Below, one piece after another: positions 1-8,873 of a DNA stretch of 64,000 nucleotides. Origin of the DNA: Arenibacter antarcticus (GTDB lineage Bacteria > Bacteroidota > Bacteroidia > Flavobacteriales > Flavobacteriaceae); assembly GCF_041320605.1 (NCBI RefSeq), contig NZ_CP166679.1:4630008-4694007 (forward strand), written 5' to 3'. A program made the translations under genes and the position numbers. The notes beneath the pieces were generated by a model that was not told the DNA's origin, made no database searches, and saw only the letters and a program-made list of their open reading frames with translations. Position 1 is the first letter of the stretch, and each line of letters starts with the position of its first letter.

Positions 1-1
1 G

Positions 2-70
2 CAAATAGATGGTATTATGAATAAATTACTAAAGCGATACCAAGAAGATCTAGGAGCAGAACTTAGATAG
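2..70 (+). CDS. 3' end of an unidentified gene cut by the window edge
   Basis: An open frame runs from the window edge to a TAG at 68-70 and encodes 22 residues ending in GAELR. It is lysine/leucine rich and looks like an amphipathic C-terminal helix. Only 4 nt separate its stop from the stop of the convergent fasciclin gene. The fragment is too short to assign a family, and it could be a chance open frame. Confidence 0.4.
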   Translation, partial: QIDGIMNKLLKRYQEDLGAELR

Positions 71-74
71 ACTC

Positions 75-611
75 CTAAAGCATTTCAGGCAGGATAACAG
101 CGTCAATTTTGTGGATCACACCGTTTCTTTGGTTAAAATCTGCAGTAGTTATTTTGGCGCTGTTGCCAAATTGATCCGTTAAGACAATGTCTAACCCATG
201 CATGGATGCAAATATTTTATTGCCCTGCACAGTTGTAAAACTAGCCTTCCCATTACCCCTACTCATTGCCAATAACATTTTTGAAGCGGTAAGGTTGCCT
301 GCAACCATATGATAGGTTAAAAGAGAAAATAGCTCTTTTCTATTTTCCGGCTGCAAAAGCACCTTCATTTTGTTCTTGGACATCTTTGCAAAAGCCTTAT
401 CTGAGGGGGCAAATACGGTAAACGGCCCATCTTCATTTAATATTTGCTCCAAATCAGCTGCTTTTACCGCCTGCAACAATGTACTGTAACCAGATTCCGA
501 GGTACTTTCTAAAATGGAGTTTTTACGGAGCTGTTTGTTTGATGATATCTGCGCATGGCCATATAAGACCACGAAGAAAAGTAGGACAAAAAAGGAGGCA
601 ACAGTTTTCAT
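75..611 (-). CDS. Secreted fasciclin (FAS1) domain protein
   Basis: The 178-residue protein has a signal peptide (residues 1-21, ending HAQ) followed by a single FAS1 domain. The conserved H1 motif GPFTVFAPSDKAF lies near residues 62-74, and the H2-like segment VIHKIDAVIL is at the C-terminus. FAS1 domains mediate weak adhesion or carbohydrate binding and are often exported to the periplasm or cell surface. There is no type IX sorting domain and no lipobox, so a periplasmic location is the simplest reading. The length is right for signal peptide plus one FAS1 module. The gene stands alone, and its ligand cannot be told from sequence. Confidence 0.9.
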   Translation of the reverse strand: MKTVASFFVLLFFVVLYGHAQISSNKQLRKNSILESTSESGYSTLLQAVKAADLEQILNEDGPFTVFAPSDKAFAKMSKNKMKVLLQPENRKELFSLLTYHMVAGNLTASKMLLAMSRGNGKASFTTVQGNKIFASMHGLDIVLTDQFGNSAKITTADFNQRNGVIHKIDAVILPEML

Positions 612-864
612 AAGATTCAGGGCTTGAATTTACAAAATCATCGACGAACGGTAGATTTATTCGGCAATATACAATAATGAGTGTACTTAATGGGAAATCT
701 CTTCTATATTAGGCCGTTATCTAACAAAAAATTAACACTAGCAATCCCTTAAACGTACATTTCAAAGGGTAATAGACTTCATTATTTTTTAATAATTTAT
801 GAATTACGAAGTAATTTGGAATCCATAATTTATTAACTTTATAAGCATTGCAAAAAAAAGGACC

Positions 865-1584
865 ATGTTATTGCAAAAAACCAACATTCAGAAAAAACTT
901 ATCCTTGCAAAACAAAAGGATAATTCGTCTGAATTTTTAATGCAAGAGGTTTTTGACATCCTCAAAGAAGTAGATACTACACAAAAAAGGATTGTACAAA
1001 ACTTGACGGTCAGGTCTCCAAAAGTTGTCAATCATTTTGATTTTAATCGATTAGAAACTTCAGAGATTTATCATATAAGTCATATTAAGAAAATTGCGAT
1101 AAACTATAGGCTTCGGTTTCTGGATTCTCATTATTTTAAAGGCGTGATTCCCAATGAAGCCATTTCAAAAATCCGAAGTTTAGAAAAAGCACATGGAATG
1201 GAACTCCAGGGTTTCAAAATTCTTGCCCCTTCAAAACTCTTTAAACTAGAGGATCGGGACGATCCCATTTTATTTGCACCAATTGATAACGAATATTACT
1301 ATTTGATTCATAAATGGGGAAATGACCTTCATCCATTGAGAAAAACACTGATGTGGTCATTTAAGAGCATTGGAAACCTGTTTATCACCGTAGTAGCCAT
1401 AAGCTACCTATTAACTTTAATGGTTCCGGATGGCTTGTTATCCAAATCGAGTTCCGTAGCCCAATTTTGGATTATTTTCTTTTTTATGTTTAAAACCATT
1501 GCCGCAATTGTGATATACTATGGCTTTGCCAAAGGCAAAAACTTTAATCATGCTATCTGGAACAACAAATATTTGAAAACATAA
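865..1584 (+). CDS. Hypothetical protein with two C-terminal membrane helices
   Basis: This 239-residue protein is not one I recognise. Residues 1-165 are soluble and charged, with a predicted helical N-terminus. Two hydrophobic segments follow, around residues 171-190 (ending TLMVPDG) and 198-218, and the protein ends in a basic tail. No signal peptide is present, so the large N-terminal part should be cytoplasmic with a C-terminal membrane hairpin. It is the only gene on the plus strand between two minus-strand genes, so it is probably monocistronic. The start follows a purine-rich AAAAAAAAGGACC stretch. No catalytic motif was found. Confidence 0.75.
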   Translation: MLLQKTNIQKKLILAKQKDNSSEFLMQEVFDILKEVDTTQKRIVQNLTVRSPKVVNHFDFNRLETSEIYHISHIKKIAINYRLRFLDSHYFKGVIPNEAISKIRSLEKAHGMELQGFKILAPSKLFKLEDRDDPILFAPIDNEYYYLIHKWGNDLHPLRKTLMWSFKSIGNLFITVVAISYLLTLMVPDGLLSKSSSVAQFWIIFFFMFKTIAAIVIYYGFAKGKNFNHAIWNNKYLKT

Positions 1585-1628
1585 TAAGGCTGTATATCCT
1601 TGGATTGAAATTCTGAAAAACAAGAAAT

Positions 1629-1691
1629 CTTTATCCTTTCACCCTTTGTATCTCCTTACGGATATACAAAATTAGGGATCAAAGGATAAAG
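1629..1691. repeat. Nested inverted repeat between convergent genes
   Basis: Arms CTTTATCCTTT (1629-1639) and AAAGGATAAAG (1681-1691) are a perfect 11-bp inverted repeat. A second pair, TTGTAT (1646-1651) and ATACAA (1664-1669), is nested inside. It lies between the stops of the 865-1584 gene and the ABC-F gene. It could be a long bidirectional terminator, although there is no clean U-tract, or a structured transcript end. Confidence 0.45.
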
Positions 1692-1761
1692 ACTTTATAA
1701 TTTTCCTGAAGGCGACCACCGGCACACCAAGAGGACTTTCCGAAAATCTTAGCTCGAATGA

Positions 1762-3390
1762 TTATACCGTAACCGAGTACATTTTATTTCGCTGTTCCTT
1801 GATAGTTTTGTCGGACATGTATTCATCGAAGGATAAATAACGATCTATACAACCTTTGGGTGTCAATTCTATTACCCTATTCGCCACAGTTTCCGCAAAT
1901 TCATGATCATGGGTAGTGAACATTACTGTTCCTTTAAAGTTTTTCAAGGAATTGTTAAATGTAGTAATACTCTCCAGATCCAAGTGATTGGTAGGTTCAT
2001 CCAACATAAGCACATTGGCCCTCATCAACATCATCCTACTTAACATACACCTCACCTTTTCCCCTCCAGAAAGTACGGTACATTTTTTCAGGGCTTCTTC
2101 TCCACTAAAGAGCATTTTCCCCAAAAAGCCCCTAATACTAACTTCTTCGCGCTCTTCTTCAGTTTTAGCCCATTGCCTCAACCAATCTACCAAGTTGATG
2201 TTTTCATTAAAATATTTGGAGTTATCTGCCGGTAAATAGGAATGATTGGTGGTTATCCCCCATTGAAATTCCCCATCATCGGCTTTACGGTTATCGTTTA
2301 GAATTTCATAAAAGGCAGATGTTGCCCTAGAATCTCTTGAAATTATTGCAACCTTATCGCCTTTTGCCAGATTAATATTGATGTCTTGAAACAAAATTTC
2401 TCCTTCCTCAGTTTTAGCCGAAAGCTTCTCCACATTCAATATTTGATCACCAGCTTCTCTTTCCCTATCAAAGATTATTGCAGGATACCTTCTACTAGAC
2501 GGCTTTATATCTTCAATCTTCAACTTAGAAAGCATCTTTTTTCTAGAAGTTGCTTGTTTACTCTTCGCCACGTTTGCGCTAAATCGCTGAATGAATTCCT
2601 GTAATTCCTTAGCTTTTTCCTCTGACTTTTTATTTTGTTGCGCCCTTTGTCTGGCTGCCAATTGACTACTTTCATACCAGAAAGTATAATTCCCCGAGTA
2701 AAGGTTCATTTTACTGAAATCTATATCCGCTATATGAGTACATACAGCATCTAAAAAGTGCCTATCGTGAGAAACAACAATTACGGTATTTTCGTAATCC
2801 GCTAGAAAATTTTCCAGCCAGTTTATTGTCTCGTAATCCAAGTCGTTGGTAGGTTCATCCATAATCAGGACATCTGGATTACCAAACAATGCTTGTGCCA
2901 ACAACACCCGCACCTTTAGCTTGGAATCCACATCGGCCATAGTGGTATTGTGTAGTACTTCTGCAATTCCCAAATTGGACAGCATAGCGGCAGCATTACT
3001 ATCGGCGTTCCATCCGTTCATTTCCTCAAACTGAACCTGCAATTCCCCTATCCGATCCGCATTTTCATCACTGTAATCAGCATAAAGCGCATCTATTTCC
3101 TGTTTGATCTTAAACAATGGCTTGTTTCCCATAACCACACTTTCCAAGACCGTATTCTCATCATAGGCGTTGTGGTTCTGTTCTAGGATGGACATCCGTT
3201 TTCCGGGCTCCAAATGTACCTGTCCCGAGGTAGGATCAATCTGCCCTGACAAGATTCTTAAGAAAGTGGACTTACCTGCGCCATTGGCACCAATAACACC
3301 ATAACAATTACCTTGGGTAAACGAAACGTTTACTTCGTCAAAAAGGATTCGTTTTCCAAATTGTACAGATAAGTTTGATACTGATAGCAT
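1762..3390 (-). CDS. ABC-F family ATPase, YbiT type
   Basis: The 542-residue protein has two ABC ATPase domains joined by a charged linker (about 240-300) and no membrane segments: the ABC-F layout of ribosome-associated translation factors. Domain 1 has an intact Walker A (GANGAGKS, 34-41) and Walker B (LIMDEP, 175-180), but its signature is degraded to VDSKLKVR (154-161). Domain 2 has an intact signature LSGGEK (440-445) and Walker B (LMLDEP, 461-466), but its Walker A position reads VAIISRDSRATS (347-358) with no GK[ST]. Only one composite ATP site (Walker A of domain 1 with signature of domain 2) can therefore be catalytic. Closest in length and layout to YbiT. It acts in the cytosol, probably on the ribosomal E site by family analogy; I would not infer antibiotic resistance. 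Confidence 0.93.
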   Translation of the reverse strand: MLSVSNLSVQFGKRILFDEVNVSFTQGNCYGVIGANGAGKSTFLRILSGQIDPTSGQVHLEPGKRMSILEQNHNAYDENTVLESVVMGNKPLFKIKQEIDALYADYSDENADRIGELQVQFEEMNGWNADSNAAAMLSNLGIAEVLHNTTMADVDSKLKVRVLLAQALFGNPDVLIMDEPTNDLDYETINWLENFLADYENTVIVVSHDRHFLDAVCTHIADIDFSKMNLYSGNYTFWYESSQLAARQRAQQNKKSEEKAKELQEFIQRFSANVAKSKQATSRKKMLSKLKIEDIKPSSRRYPAIIFDREREAGDQILNVEKLSAKTEEGEILFQDININLAKGDKVAIISRDSRATSAFYEILNDNRKADDGEFQWGITTNHSYLPADNSKYFNENINLVDWLRQWAKTEEEREEVSIRGFLGKMLFSGEEALKKCTVLSGGEKVRCMLSRMMLMRANVLMLDEPTNHLDLESITTFNNSLKNFKGTVMFTTHDHEFAETVANRVIELTPKGCIDRYLSFDEYMSDKTIKEQRNKMYSVTV

Positions 3391-3530
3391 AAAAGAAGAT
3401 TTAAATTTTGTGCAAAAATAACGAAAATTACCCCTTCAAACCAAGTATATTGTCATCGCATTACCCCCCACTTTACGGAGTATAGGAGATATTTAACTCA
3501 CTATTAACAGCCATTATCTATGGAGTTTGT

Positions 3531-3538
3531 TAGATTTG
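3531..3538 (+). promoter_or_regulatory. Candidate -7 box of a Bacteroidota promoter
   Basis: TAGATTTG matches TAnnTTTG, 25 nt before the ATG of the thioredoxin-fold lipoprotein gene. No clear -33 TTG at the usual spacing was seen, so the call rests on the -7 box alone. Confidence 0.35.
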
Positions 3539-3563
3539 TTCACAATAAAGTTGCTATTCGCAT

Positions 3564-4952
3564 ATGAATAAACCTTTACTCTACGCTTTTATACTTGCTT
3601 TTGTAAGTTGTGGTACAAAAGTTAAAAAGTCCCCAAACGTATTCTTTGCTGGTGAAATAGTCAACCCAACGAGTGAATATGTGGTGCTTTTTAAGAACGA
3701 AGTTATTATTGATTCCGCAAAATTGGATAGCGATAACAGATTCTCCATCCGATTGGATTCTGCTGTTGAAGGTTTATATCACTTTGATCATCATCCCGAG
3801 TTACAGTACATTTACCTAGAGCAGGGCGACAGCCTGATGATTCGATTAAATACCGAAGACTTTGACGAATCTCTTATATTCTCTGGTAGAGGGGAAGAAA
3901 TAAACAATTTTCTACTGGATATGTTTTTGAGCACTGAAGAAGAACTTCCTCTAATCTATTCTTATTCCCATCTTCAACCTGCCCAATTTGATCATAAAAT
4001 AGATTCCCTACAGGATTTAAAAACCAGCGCACTTAAGGAATTGCGCAAAGAGGTGGATCTTTCCAACAATGCTATATTAATTGCACAGGCAAGTATCATC
4101 TACAATTACTATACCTATAAAGAGAAATACCCGTTTTGGAATAGGCGGATCACCGGTGAAAAAGCTATCCCCGATTTAGACGAGAAATTTTATGATTATA
4201 GAAAAACGCTCGATTACAACATTGACGAACTTGCCTATCACCGCTATTACTACAATTTCTTAAAAACCCATTTTGACAACCTATCTTATATGCACTGTGT
4301 AACGGGTTGCCATGTAAAACATTTGGAAGTTGTTAGCAACAAACTTCATTTTAATCAGCATAAATTAAAATTGATAGACAGCTTAGTGAATACAAAAAAT
4401 CTTAGGGACAACCTATTTAGGAGCGTTGCCATAGATTATCTCCTAAATGTTCACGATAGCGAAGAAAATAACAATGAATTTATTGCCGATTTTAAAAAGT
4501 ATTCTCCCAACAATAGACATATAAAAGAAATAGAAGCGGTTTACCAAGGCGTGAAAAATATGCAACCGGGCAAGAAATTACCAGAAATACTAGTGATGGA
4601 TAGCGGAGGCAATAAAATAGCTCTTCAGGATATTGCCGAGAATGATACGAATACCGTTTTCTATTTCTGGTCCGGGACCCAAAAGCTGCATTTTGAGAAT
4701 ATCAGCCGAAGGGTAAATCAACTTAAAAAGATTAAGCCTAAATTTACTTTTATAGGGATTAATTGCAATACCGAAATGAAACGTTGGCAATCTATGTTAA
4801 TTACCAATCAATTGGATTTAGACTATCAGTACCGGACCGATGATTTTGAAAATTTAAAAAACAATTTAGTAATAGGCGGACTCAATAAAGGCATAATAAC
4901 CAAGGACGGTCTTATTGTAGATGCATTTGCCGATCTCTACAGCAGCTTTTAA
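3564..4952 (+). CDS. Thioredoxin-fold lipoprotein lacking the CxxC motif
   Basis: The 462-residue protein begins with a lipoprotein signal (lipobox FVSC, Cys about residue 16). Residues about 25-115 form a beta-rich domain like the DUF4369 module found in front of TlpA/ResA-type thiol-disulfide oxidoreductases, and a helical middle follows. The C-terminal 110 residues have a redoxin-like pattern (beta strand TVFYFW, helix, strand FTFIGIN), but the place where TlpA proteins have WCxxC reads WSGTQKLH (about 369-376). It is therefore probably a non-redox binding or structural relative anchored in the outer membrane or periplasm. The family assignment is from pattern only. A strong bidirectional terminator follows it. 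Confidence 0.75.
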   Translation: MNKPLLYAFILAFVSCGTKVKKSPNVFFAGEIVNPTSEYVVLFKNEVIIDSAKLDSDNRFSIRLDSAVEGLYHFDHHPELQYIYLEQGDSLMIRLNTEDFDESLIFSGRGEEINNFLLDMFLSTEEELPLIYSYSHLQPAQFDHKIDSLQDLKTSALKELRKEVDLSNNAILIAQASIIYNYYTYKEKYPFWNRRITGEKAIPDLDEKFYDYRKTLDYNIDELAYHRYYYNFLKTHFDNLSYMHCVTGCHVKHLEVVSNKLHFNQHKLKLIDSLVNTKNLRDNLFRSVAIDYLLNVHDSEENNNEFIADFKKYSPNNRHIKEIEAVYQGVKNMQPGKKLPEILVMDSGGNKIALQDIAENDTNTVFYFWSGTQKLHFENISRRVNQLKKIKPKFTFIGINCNTEMKRWQSMLITNQLDLDYQYRTDDFENLKNNLVIGGLNKGIITKDGLIVDAFADLYSSF

Positions 4953-4978
4953 ACCTCGTAATGGTAGTTTAAGCATTT

Positions 4979-5028
4979 GCAAATAAAATAGCCTCGCAAC
5001 CAAATGGTCACGAGGCTATTTTATTTGC
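4979..5028. terminator. Bidirectional rho-independent terminator
   Basis: A perfect 18-bp stem (4979-4996 with 5011-5028) encloses a 14-nt loop. The stem is AT-rich at its base and GC-rich at its top, giving a U-tract on both strands. It separates the convergent lipoprotein and transaldolase genes. Confidence 0.92.
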
Positions 5029-5045
5029 TTAGTTAGCGGAAGAGA

Positions 5046-5699
5046 TTAATTCCCCTTTTGGTAATCTTCCAAGAATTTAGCCAATCCACTATCGGTTAAT
5101 GGATGCTTTAGCAAACCTTCTATAGAAGACAACGCACCGGTCATTACATCAGCACCAATTTTGGCACAATCTATTATATGCATTGTATGCCTAATAGAAG
5201 CTGCCAATATCTCAGTTTTAAAACCATAATTATCATAGATAAGTCTAATTTCAGAAATCAGATTCAGACCATCCGTAGAAATATCGTCTAACCTACCGAT
5301 AAAAGGAGAAACATATGACGCTCCAGCTTTTGCTGCAAGCAAAGCCTGACCAGCAGAAAACACCAAAGTACAATTGGTCCTTATCCCCTTATCAGAAAAA
5401 TATTTAATAGCTTTTATACCATCTTTAATCATGGGAATCTTAACCACGATCTGTTCGTGCAATTCCGCTAATTCTTCACCTTCCTTGATCATGGATTCTA
5501 GGTCGGTCGATATAACTTCTGCAGAAACATCTCCATCCACAATGTTACAGATATCTACATAGTGCTTTAATATATTATTCCTTCCAGTGATCCCCTCTTT
5601 TGCCATTAGTGATGGATTGGTAGTTACCCCATCCAATACCCCTAATTCTTGGGCTTCTTTTATTTGCGCTAAGTTTGCCGTGTCAATAAAAAACTTCAT
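5046..5699 (-). CDS. tal: Transaldolase, short TalC/fructose-6-phosphate aldolase type
   Basis: The 217-residue protein is the short form of the class I aldolase/transaldolase family. The N-terminus MKFFIDTANLAQIKEA and the motif GVTTNPSL (24-31) are diagnostic. The Schiff-base lysine is K87 in VVKIPM, and SPFIGRLDD and AASIRH also match. It transfers dihydroxyacetone units in the non-oxidative pentose phosphate pathway, in the cytosol. Members of this subfamily may be true transaldolases (B. subtilis type) or fructose-6-phosphate aldolases. The extensive match to the B. subtilis-type sequence favours transaldolase, but biochemistry would decide. Confidence 0.93.
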   Translation of the reverse strand: MKFFIDTANLAQIKEAQELGVLDGVTTNPSLMAKEGITGRNNILKHYVDICNIVDGDVSAEVISTDLESMIKEGEELAELHEQIVVKIPMIKDGIKAIKYFSDKGIRTNCTLVFSAGQALLAAKAGASYVSPFIGRLDDISTDGLNLISEIRLIYDNYGFKTEILAASIRHTMHIIDCAKIGADVMTGALSSIEGLLKHPLTDSGLAKFLEDYQKGN

Positions 5700-5775
5700 G
5701 TTATTCGATTTTTAAAAATTATTAATGCTAAGAACAGGTCCAATATAGACCCAACTATATAAAGGTTATGTAAAA

Positions 5776-6585
5776 TTACAATTTATAATGGTTCAATAGG
5801 AGTTTCTCGTATACTTTGTCCGGTAATATCTTTTTGAGAATCAGGGATATTTTTTGCATAAACTCCCCTACCTTATAATGTACTTTAGGGTTTTTAGTAT
5901 TGATTATCTTAAATACCATACGAGCAACAAGCATAGGATCTTTTCCGCTCTCCACATGTTCATCCATCATTTTCAAAGTATTGCCATAAGGTTCCCTGTA
6001 AGGCGACTTCTCCGAAACTGGTGCATGATATCTTCCTGCAGCAATGTTGGTTGCAAAATCTCCAGGAGCTAGATTCGTAAAATGTATCCCAAAATCCTTT
6101 GTTTCCATTCTTAACGCTTCTGTAACCAATTCTAGGGCTCCTTTGCTTGCCGAATAAATTCCTCTATAAGGCAACCCCATATAACCTGCAATGGAAGTGA
6201 TATTGATAATCAGGCCCGATCCTTGTTTCCTCATATAGGGCAAAACTGCCTTGGAAACATGGAGTGGACCATTAAAATTTGTGTCGAATGCTTTTAGGAT
6301 TTCTTCGTGTGGTGTTTCTTCTATTGGTCCCGTAATCCCAATTCCGGCATTATTAACCAACACATCTACCCTACCCTCCTTGGCTATAAGTTCTGTAACC
6401 GAACGCTTAACGCTGTCTGGATTTCTAACATCCAATTCCAAAAGATCAAATTCCTTAAAATTGGAATAATTGGTCAAATTCCTGGTAGTTCCATACACCT
6501 TATATCCCTTAGATTTTAAATAAATCCCAATAGATTTACCAATCCCCGATGAACCACCTGTCACCAGCACTACCTTTTGTTCCAT
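5776..6585 (-). CDS. Short-chain dehydrogenase/reductase (SDR family)
   Basis: A classical SDR of 269 residues. It has the nucleotide-binding motif TGGSSGIG at residues 9-16, NNAG at 78-81, the catalytic Ser at about 131 and YSASK (Tyr144, Lys148). The TTRN after the second strand suggests NADP(H). The start is placed at the ATG giving MEQKVVLVTGG; a TTG seven codons upstream would add an unlikely extension. The C-terminal tail is basic and longer than in minimal SDRs, resembling 'SDR family oxidoreductase' proteins acting on lipid or hydroxyl substrates. The substrate cannot be predicted. It lies 76 bp downstream of the transaldolase start and could be separately transcribed. Confidence 0.9.
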   Translation of the reverse strand: MEQKVVLVTGGSSGIGKSIGIYLKSKGYKVYGTTRNLTNYSNFKEFDLLELDVRNPDSVKRSVTELIAKEGRVDVLVNNAGIGITGPIEETPHEEILKAFDTNFNGPLHVSKAVLPYMRKQGSGLIINITSIAGYMGLPYRGIYSASKGALELVTEALRMETKDFGIHFTNLAPGDFATNIAAGRYHAPVSEKSPYREPYGNTLKMMDEHVESGKDPMLVARMVFKIINTKNPKVHYKVGEFMQKISLILKKILPDKVYEKLLLNHYKL

Positions 6586-6708
6586 GTAATTTGAATAAGA
6601 CTGCAAATTAACAAATAAAAGAGGAATTAGATTGAGAAGTAGGCTTAAAAATATGGATAACTATCAATCCACATCATTCTCTTAAGCTAAATTTAGGGTA
6701 GAAAAAAT

Positions 6709-6802
6709 GGCAAGCTACCTACATCGCACCGCTACAACCATATACCCTTGCTGCGTTCCCACCCTGGGGGATTCTACAGGAGCTGGTCGTGTAGGACTTG
6801 CC
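6709..6802 (-). ncRNA. ffs: Signal recognition particle RNA (small bacterial type)
   Basis: On the minus strand a 94-nt sequence begins GGCAAGTCC and ends GCTTGCC, so its termini pair. The apical domain reads CCCCCAGGGTGGGAACGCAGCAAGGG, a short run around the GGGAACGCAGCA tetraloop and asymmetric loop typical of Bacteroidota SRP RNA. It binds Ffh and targets ribosomes to the membrane. It lies in the gap between the SDR gene and the cyclotransferase gene, and no coding frame explains it. Confidence 0.93.
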
Positions 6803-7013
6803 GATGCAAATATACAAACTTTTAATTTTTATGCAATCCTTTTCCCGTCTTAATTTTATTAAATATCTTGCCCCTAAATCGCTAAATAAATTATTTGTTC
6901 ATGAAGTTTTGATTCTTAGGCTCCTATAAATAGTCGCCTTAAAAAAAATGCACTAATACTCCGTGAAAAATCAAAAATACCATTCTTTTCATCACTACAA
7001 ACACCCGCTAACA

Positions 7014-8054
7014 ATGAACTCTTTAAAAGTAAATTTCCTATTCCTGATTCCTTTATTCTTTATGGCATGCGGCGGGAACTCAGATCCAAATCAGCTTTTT
7101 GAAATTCAATTGGATGGAAAAAGATCAGAATTCCAACAAAACGAATTGATTAATATCTCTATAATCAACAAAAAGGAAGTGAAAATTGACCAGGTCACCT
7201 ACCACATAAACAACACCGAAATTAAACCTGTTGACAGTAAGATTAAACTTAATCTACCACAACTTGGAGCAAAAACTATATCTGCCAATATTAGTTTTAA
7301 TGGTAGTACGGTGGAAATAAGTAAAAATATAAAACTATTGGCCGAAAAAGCCCCAGAAATATACACCTATGAAATAGTCAATGAATTTCCGCACGACCAA
7401 ACTGCCTACACACAAGGCCTTGAATTTTATAAGGACACTCTTTACGAAAGCACGGGAAAAAAAGGACAGTCTTCTTTACGAAAGGTAGATTATAAAACTG
7501 GCCAAGTATTGCAAAAAATAGCGTTGGAAGACCATTATTTTGGGGAAGGAATCACCATTCTAAACGATAAAATCTATCAACTAACTTGGCAAAGTGGGGT
7601 GGGTTTTATATACGATCTTACCCAATTTAAGAAAATAGATAGTTTTAAATACGATCAGAGCAAGGAAGGCTGGGGCTTGTGCAATGACGGAACCAAAATC
7701 TTTAAAAGTGATGGAACCGAGAAAATATGGTTTTTAAATCCTCAAACTATGGCGGAGGAAGGATATTTTGAAACGGTTACCAACACCTCTATTTTTAATA
7801 AAGCCAATGAGTTGGAATATGTTGATGGAAAAATTTACGCCAACGTTTACCAAAAGGAAAGCATGATGATTATTGATGCAAAAAGTGGCGCGATAGAAGG
7901 CGTTATTAATTTTGGAGGTTTAAAGGATAAGGTCACCCAACATAAAGATCTAGATGTTCTTAACGGTGTCGCCTATCATCCAGAAAGAAAAACATTTTTT
8001 GTGACAGGTAAAAATTGGGATAAATTATTCGAGGTTAACATACGTAAAAAATAA
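7014..8054 (+). CDS. Glutaminyl-peptide cyclotransferase lipoprotein
   Basis: The protein is 346 residues from the ATG at 7014. A GTG 51 nt upstream is possible, but the ATG gives a clean lipoprotein signal (LFFMAC, Cys about 19). An N-terminal beta domain (about 25-115) precedes a bacterial glutamine cyclotransferase beta-propeller: YEIVNEFPHDQTAYTQGLEF, LYESTGKKGQSSL, the GEGI and WQSGVGF strands, and the C-terminal LNGVAYHPERKTFFVTGKNW. The family converts N-terminal glutamine of peptides to pyroglutamate in the periplasm. That step protects exported proteins whose mature end is Gln, common after signal cleavage at AxAQ in this phylum. Two nt separate it from the thioesterase gene, so the two are co-transcribed. 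Confidence 0.9.
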   Translation: MNSLKVNFLFLIPLFFMACGGNSDPNQLFEIQLDGKRSEFQQNELINISIINKKEVKIDQVTYHINNTEIKPVDSKIKLNLPQLGAKTISANISFNGSTVEISKNIKLLAEKAPEIYTYEIVNEFPHDQTAYTQGLEFYKDTLYESTGKKGQSSLRKVDYKTGQVLQKIALEDHYFGEGITILNDKIYQLTWQSGVGFIYDLTQFKKIDSFKYDQSKEGWGLCNDGTKIFKSDGTEKIWFLNPQTMAEEGYFETVTNTSIFNKANELEYVDGKIYANVYQKESMMIIDAKSGAIEGVINFGGLKDKVTQHKDLDVLNGVAYHPERKTFFVTGKNWDKLFEVNIRKK

Positions 8055-8056
8055 AA

Positions 8057-8455
8057 ATGGGAACATTTTCAAAGACCCTTATCGTTGTACAGGACGATCT
8101 TGATGATCTGGAACACGTAAACAATGTTAGGTATGTACAATGGATGCAAGATATAGCCAAGGAACATTGGCTAGCCAAAGCACCTGAAGCGCTAATTAAA
8201 GAAACGGTATGGGTGGTACTTACCCATCATATTACGTATAAGAGTGCGGCAAAACTAAACGATGAAATAATCTTAAACACCTTTATCGAAAAAAGTAAAG
8301 GCCCTATCTGTATCCGTGTCGTAGAAATGTTTAACAAGGAAACCGGTCAATTATTAATCAAAGCTAAAACAGAGTGGTGCCTACTGAAATCGGACACCTT
8401 TAAACCTATGCGAATAAGTCCTGAGATTGCAGAAATATTTATTAGCAATCCATAA
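8057..8455 (+). CDS. Acyl-CoA thioesterase, 4-hydroxybenzoyl-CoA thioesterase-like hotdog protein
   Basis: A single hotdog domain of 132 residues. The motif DDLEHVNNVRYVQWMQDIAKEHW contains the catalytic-region Asp/His and the long central helix of YbgC/FatA-type thioesterases. It probably hydrolyses acyl-CoA or acyl-ACP in the cytosol. It follows the cyclotransferase gene by 2 nt and ends that operon. It is a distant relative of the thioesterase at the right end of this window (63597-63995), with which it shares fold rather than close sequence. Confidence 0.88.
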   Translation: MGTFSKTLIVVQDDLDDLEHVNNVRYVQWMQDIAKEHWLAKAPEALIKETVWVVLTHHITYKSAAKLNDEIILNTFIEKSKGPICIRVVEMFNKETGQLLIKAKTEWCLLKSDTFKPMRISPEIAEIFISNP

Positions 8456-8873
8456 ACCGTCCTATTTTCTACCATTAATTCCTGCTCCCTATTACAAATT
8501 ACTCATAGAAGTATCGTACGCAACTTTACCATTGGAATCAAAATTGGCCTTTTCAAAAACAATCTACATAACCCCCTAGGTAGATTAGCGCAACTAAAGC
8601 GCAATAAACACATTCTACTGATAATTAAACTGTTTATAACGCCAGATCTAATTAAGCATGAATGGGAAAGAAAGTGTTTAATAAACAAAACTTATCTGCT
8701 CCACTAAGTATACGGTTTAATCAAATAACCATTTAAACCAAACCTATAATTACATTAAATCACCTTAATTAAAGCAAATTAAAACTATTGGCGCCCTAGG
8801 GCATTAATAAAAACGAACCGAATTTTAGGCTTGTGAATGATTTTCGTAGCTATCTCTAAGTATTAAACATATT
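8456..8873. other. Long AT-rich intergenic region
   Basis: No convincing gene is present; a 61-codon minus-strand frame at 8503-8688 has no initiation context or family features. A perfect palindrome GCCCTAGGGC lies at 8793-8802. The right part leads into the control region of the LytTR gene. No terminator hairpin follows the thioesterase. Confidence 0.6.

Noticed and set aside
6963..7013. GTG start 51 nt upstream for the cyclotransferase
   Set aside because: It would place a His/Lys-rich extension ahead of a textbook lipoprotein signal that begins at the ATG at 7014.
8503..8688. 61-codon minus-strand frame in the intergenic region
   Set aside because: No export signal, family motif, promoter context or neighbouring operon supports it, and the region is AT-rich non-coding sequence.
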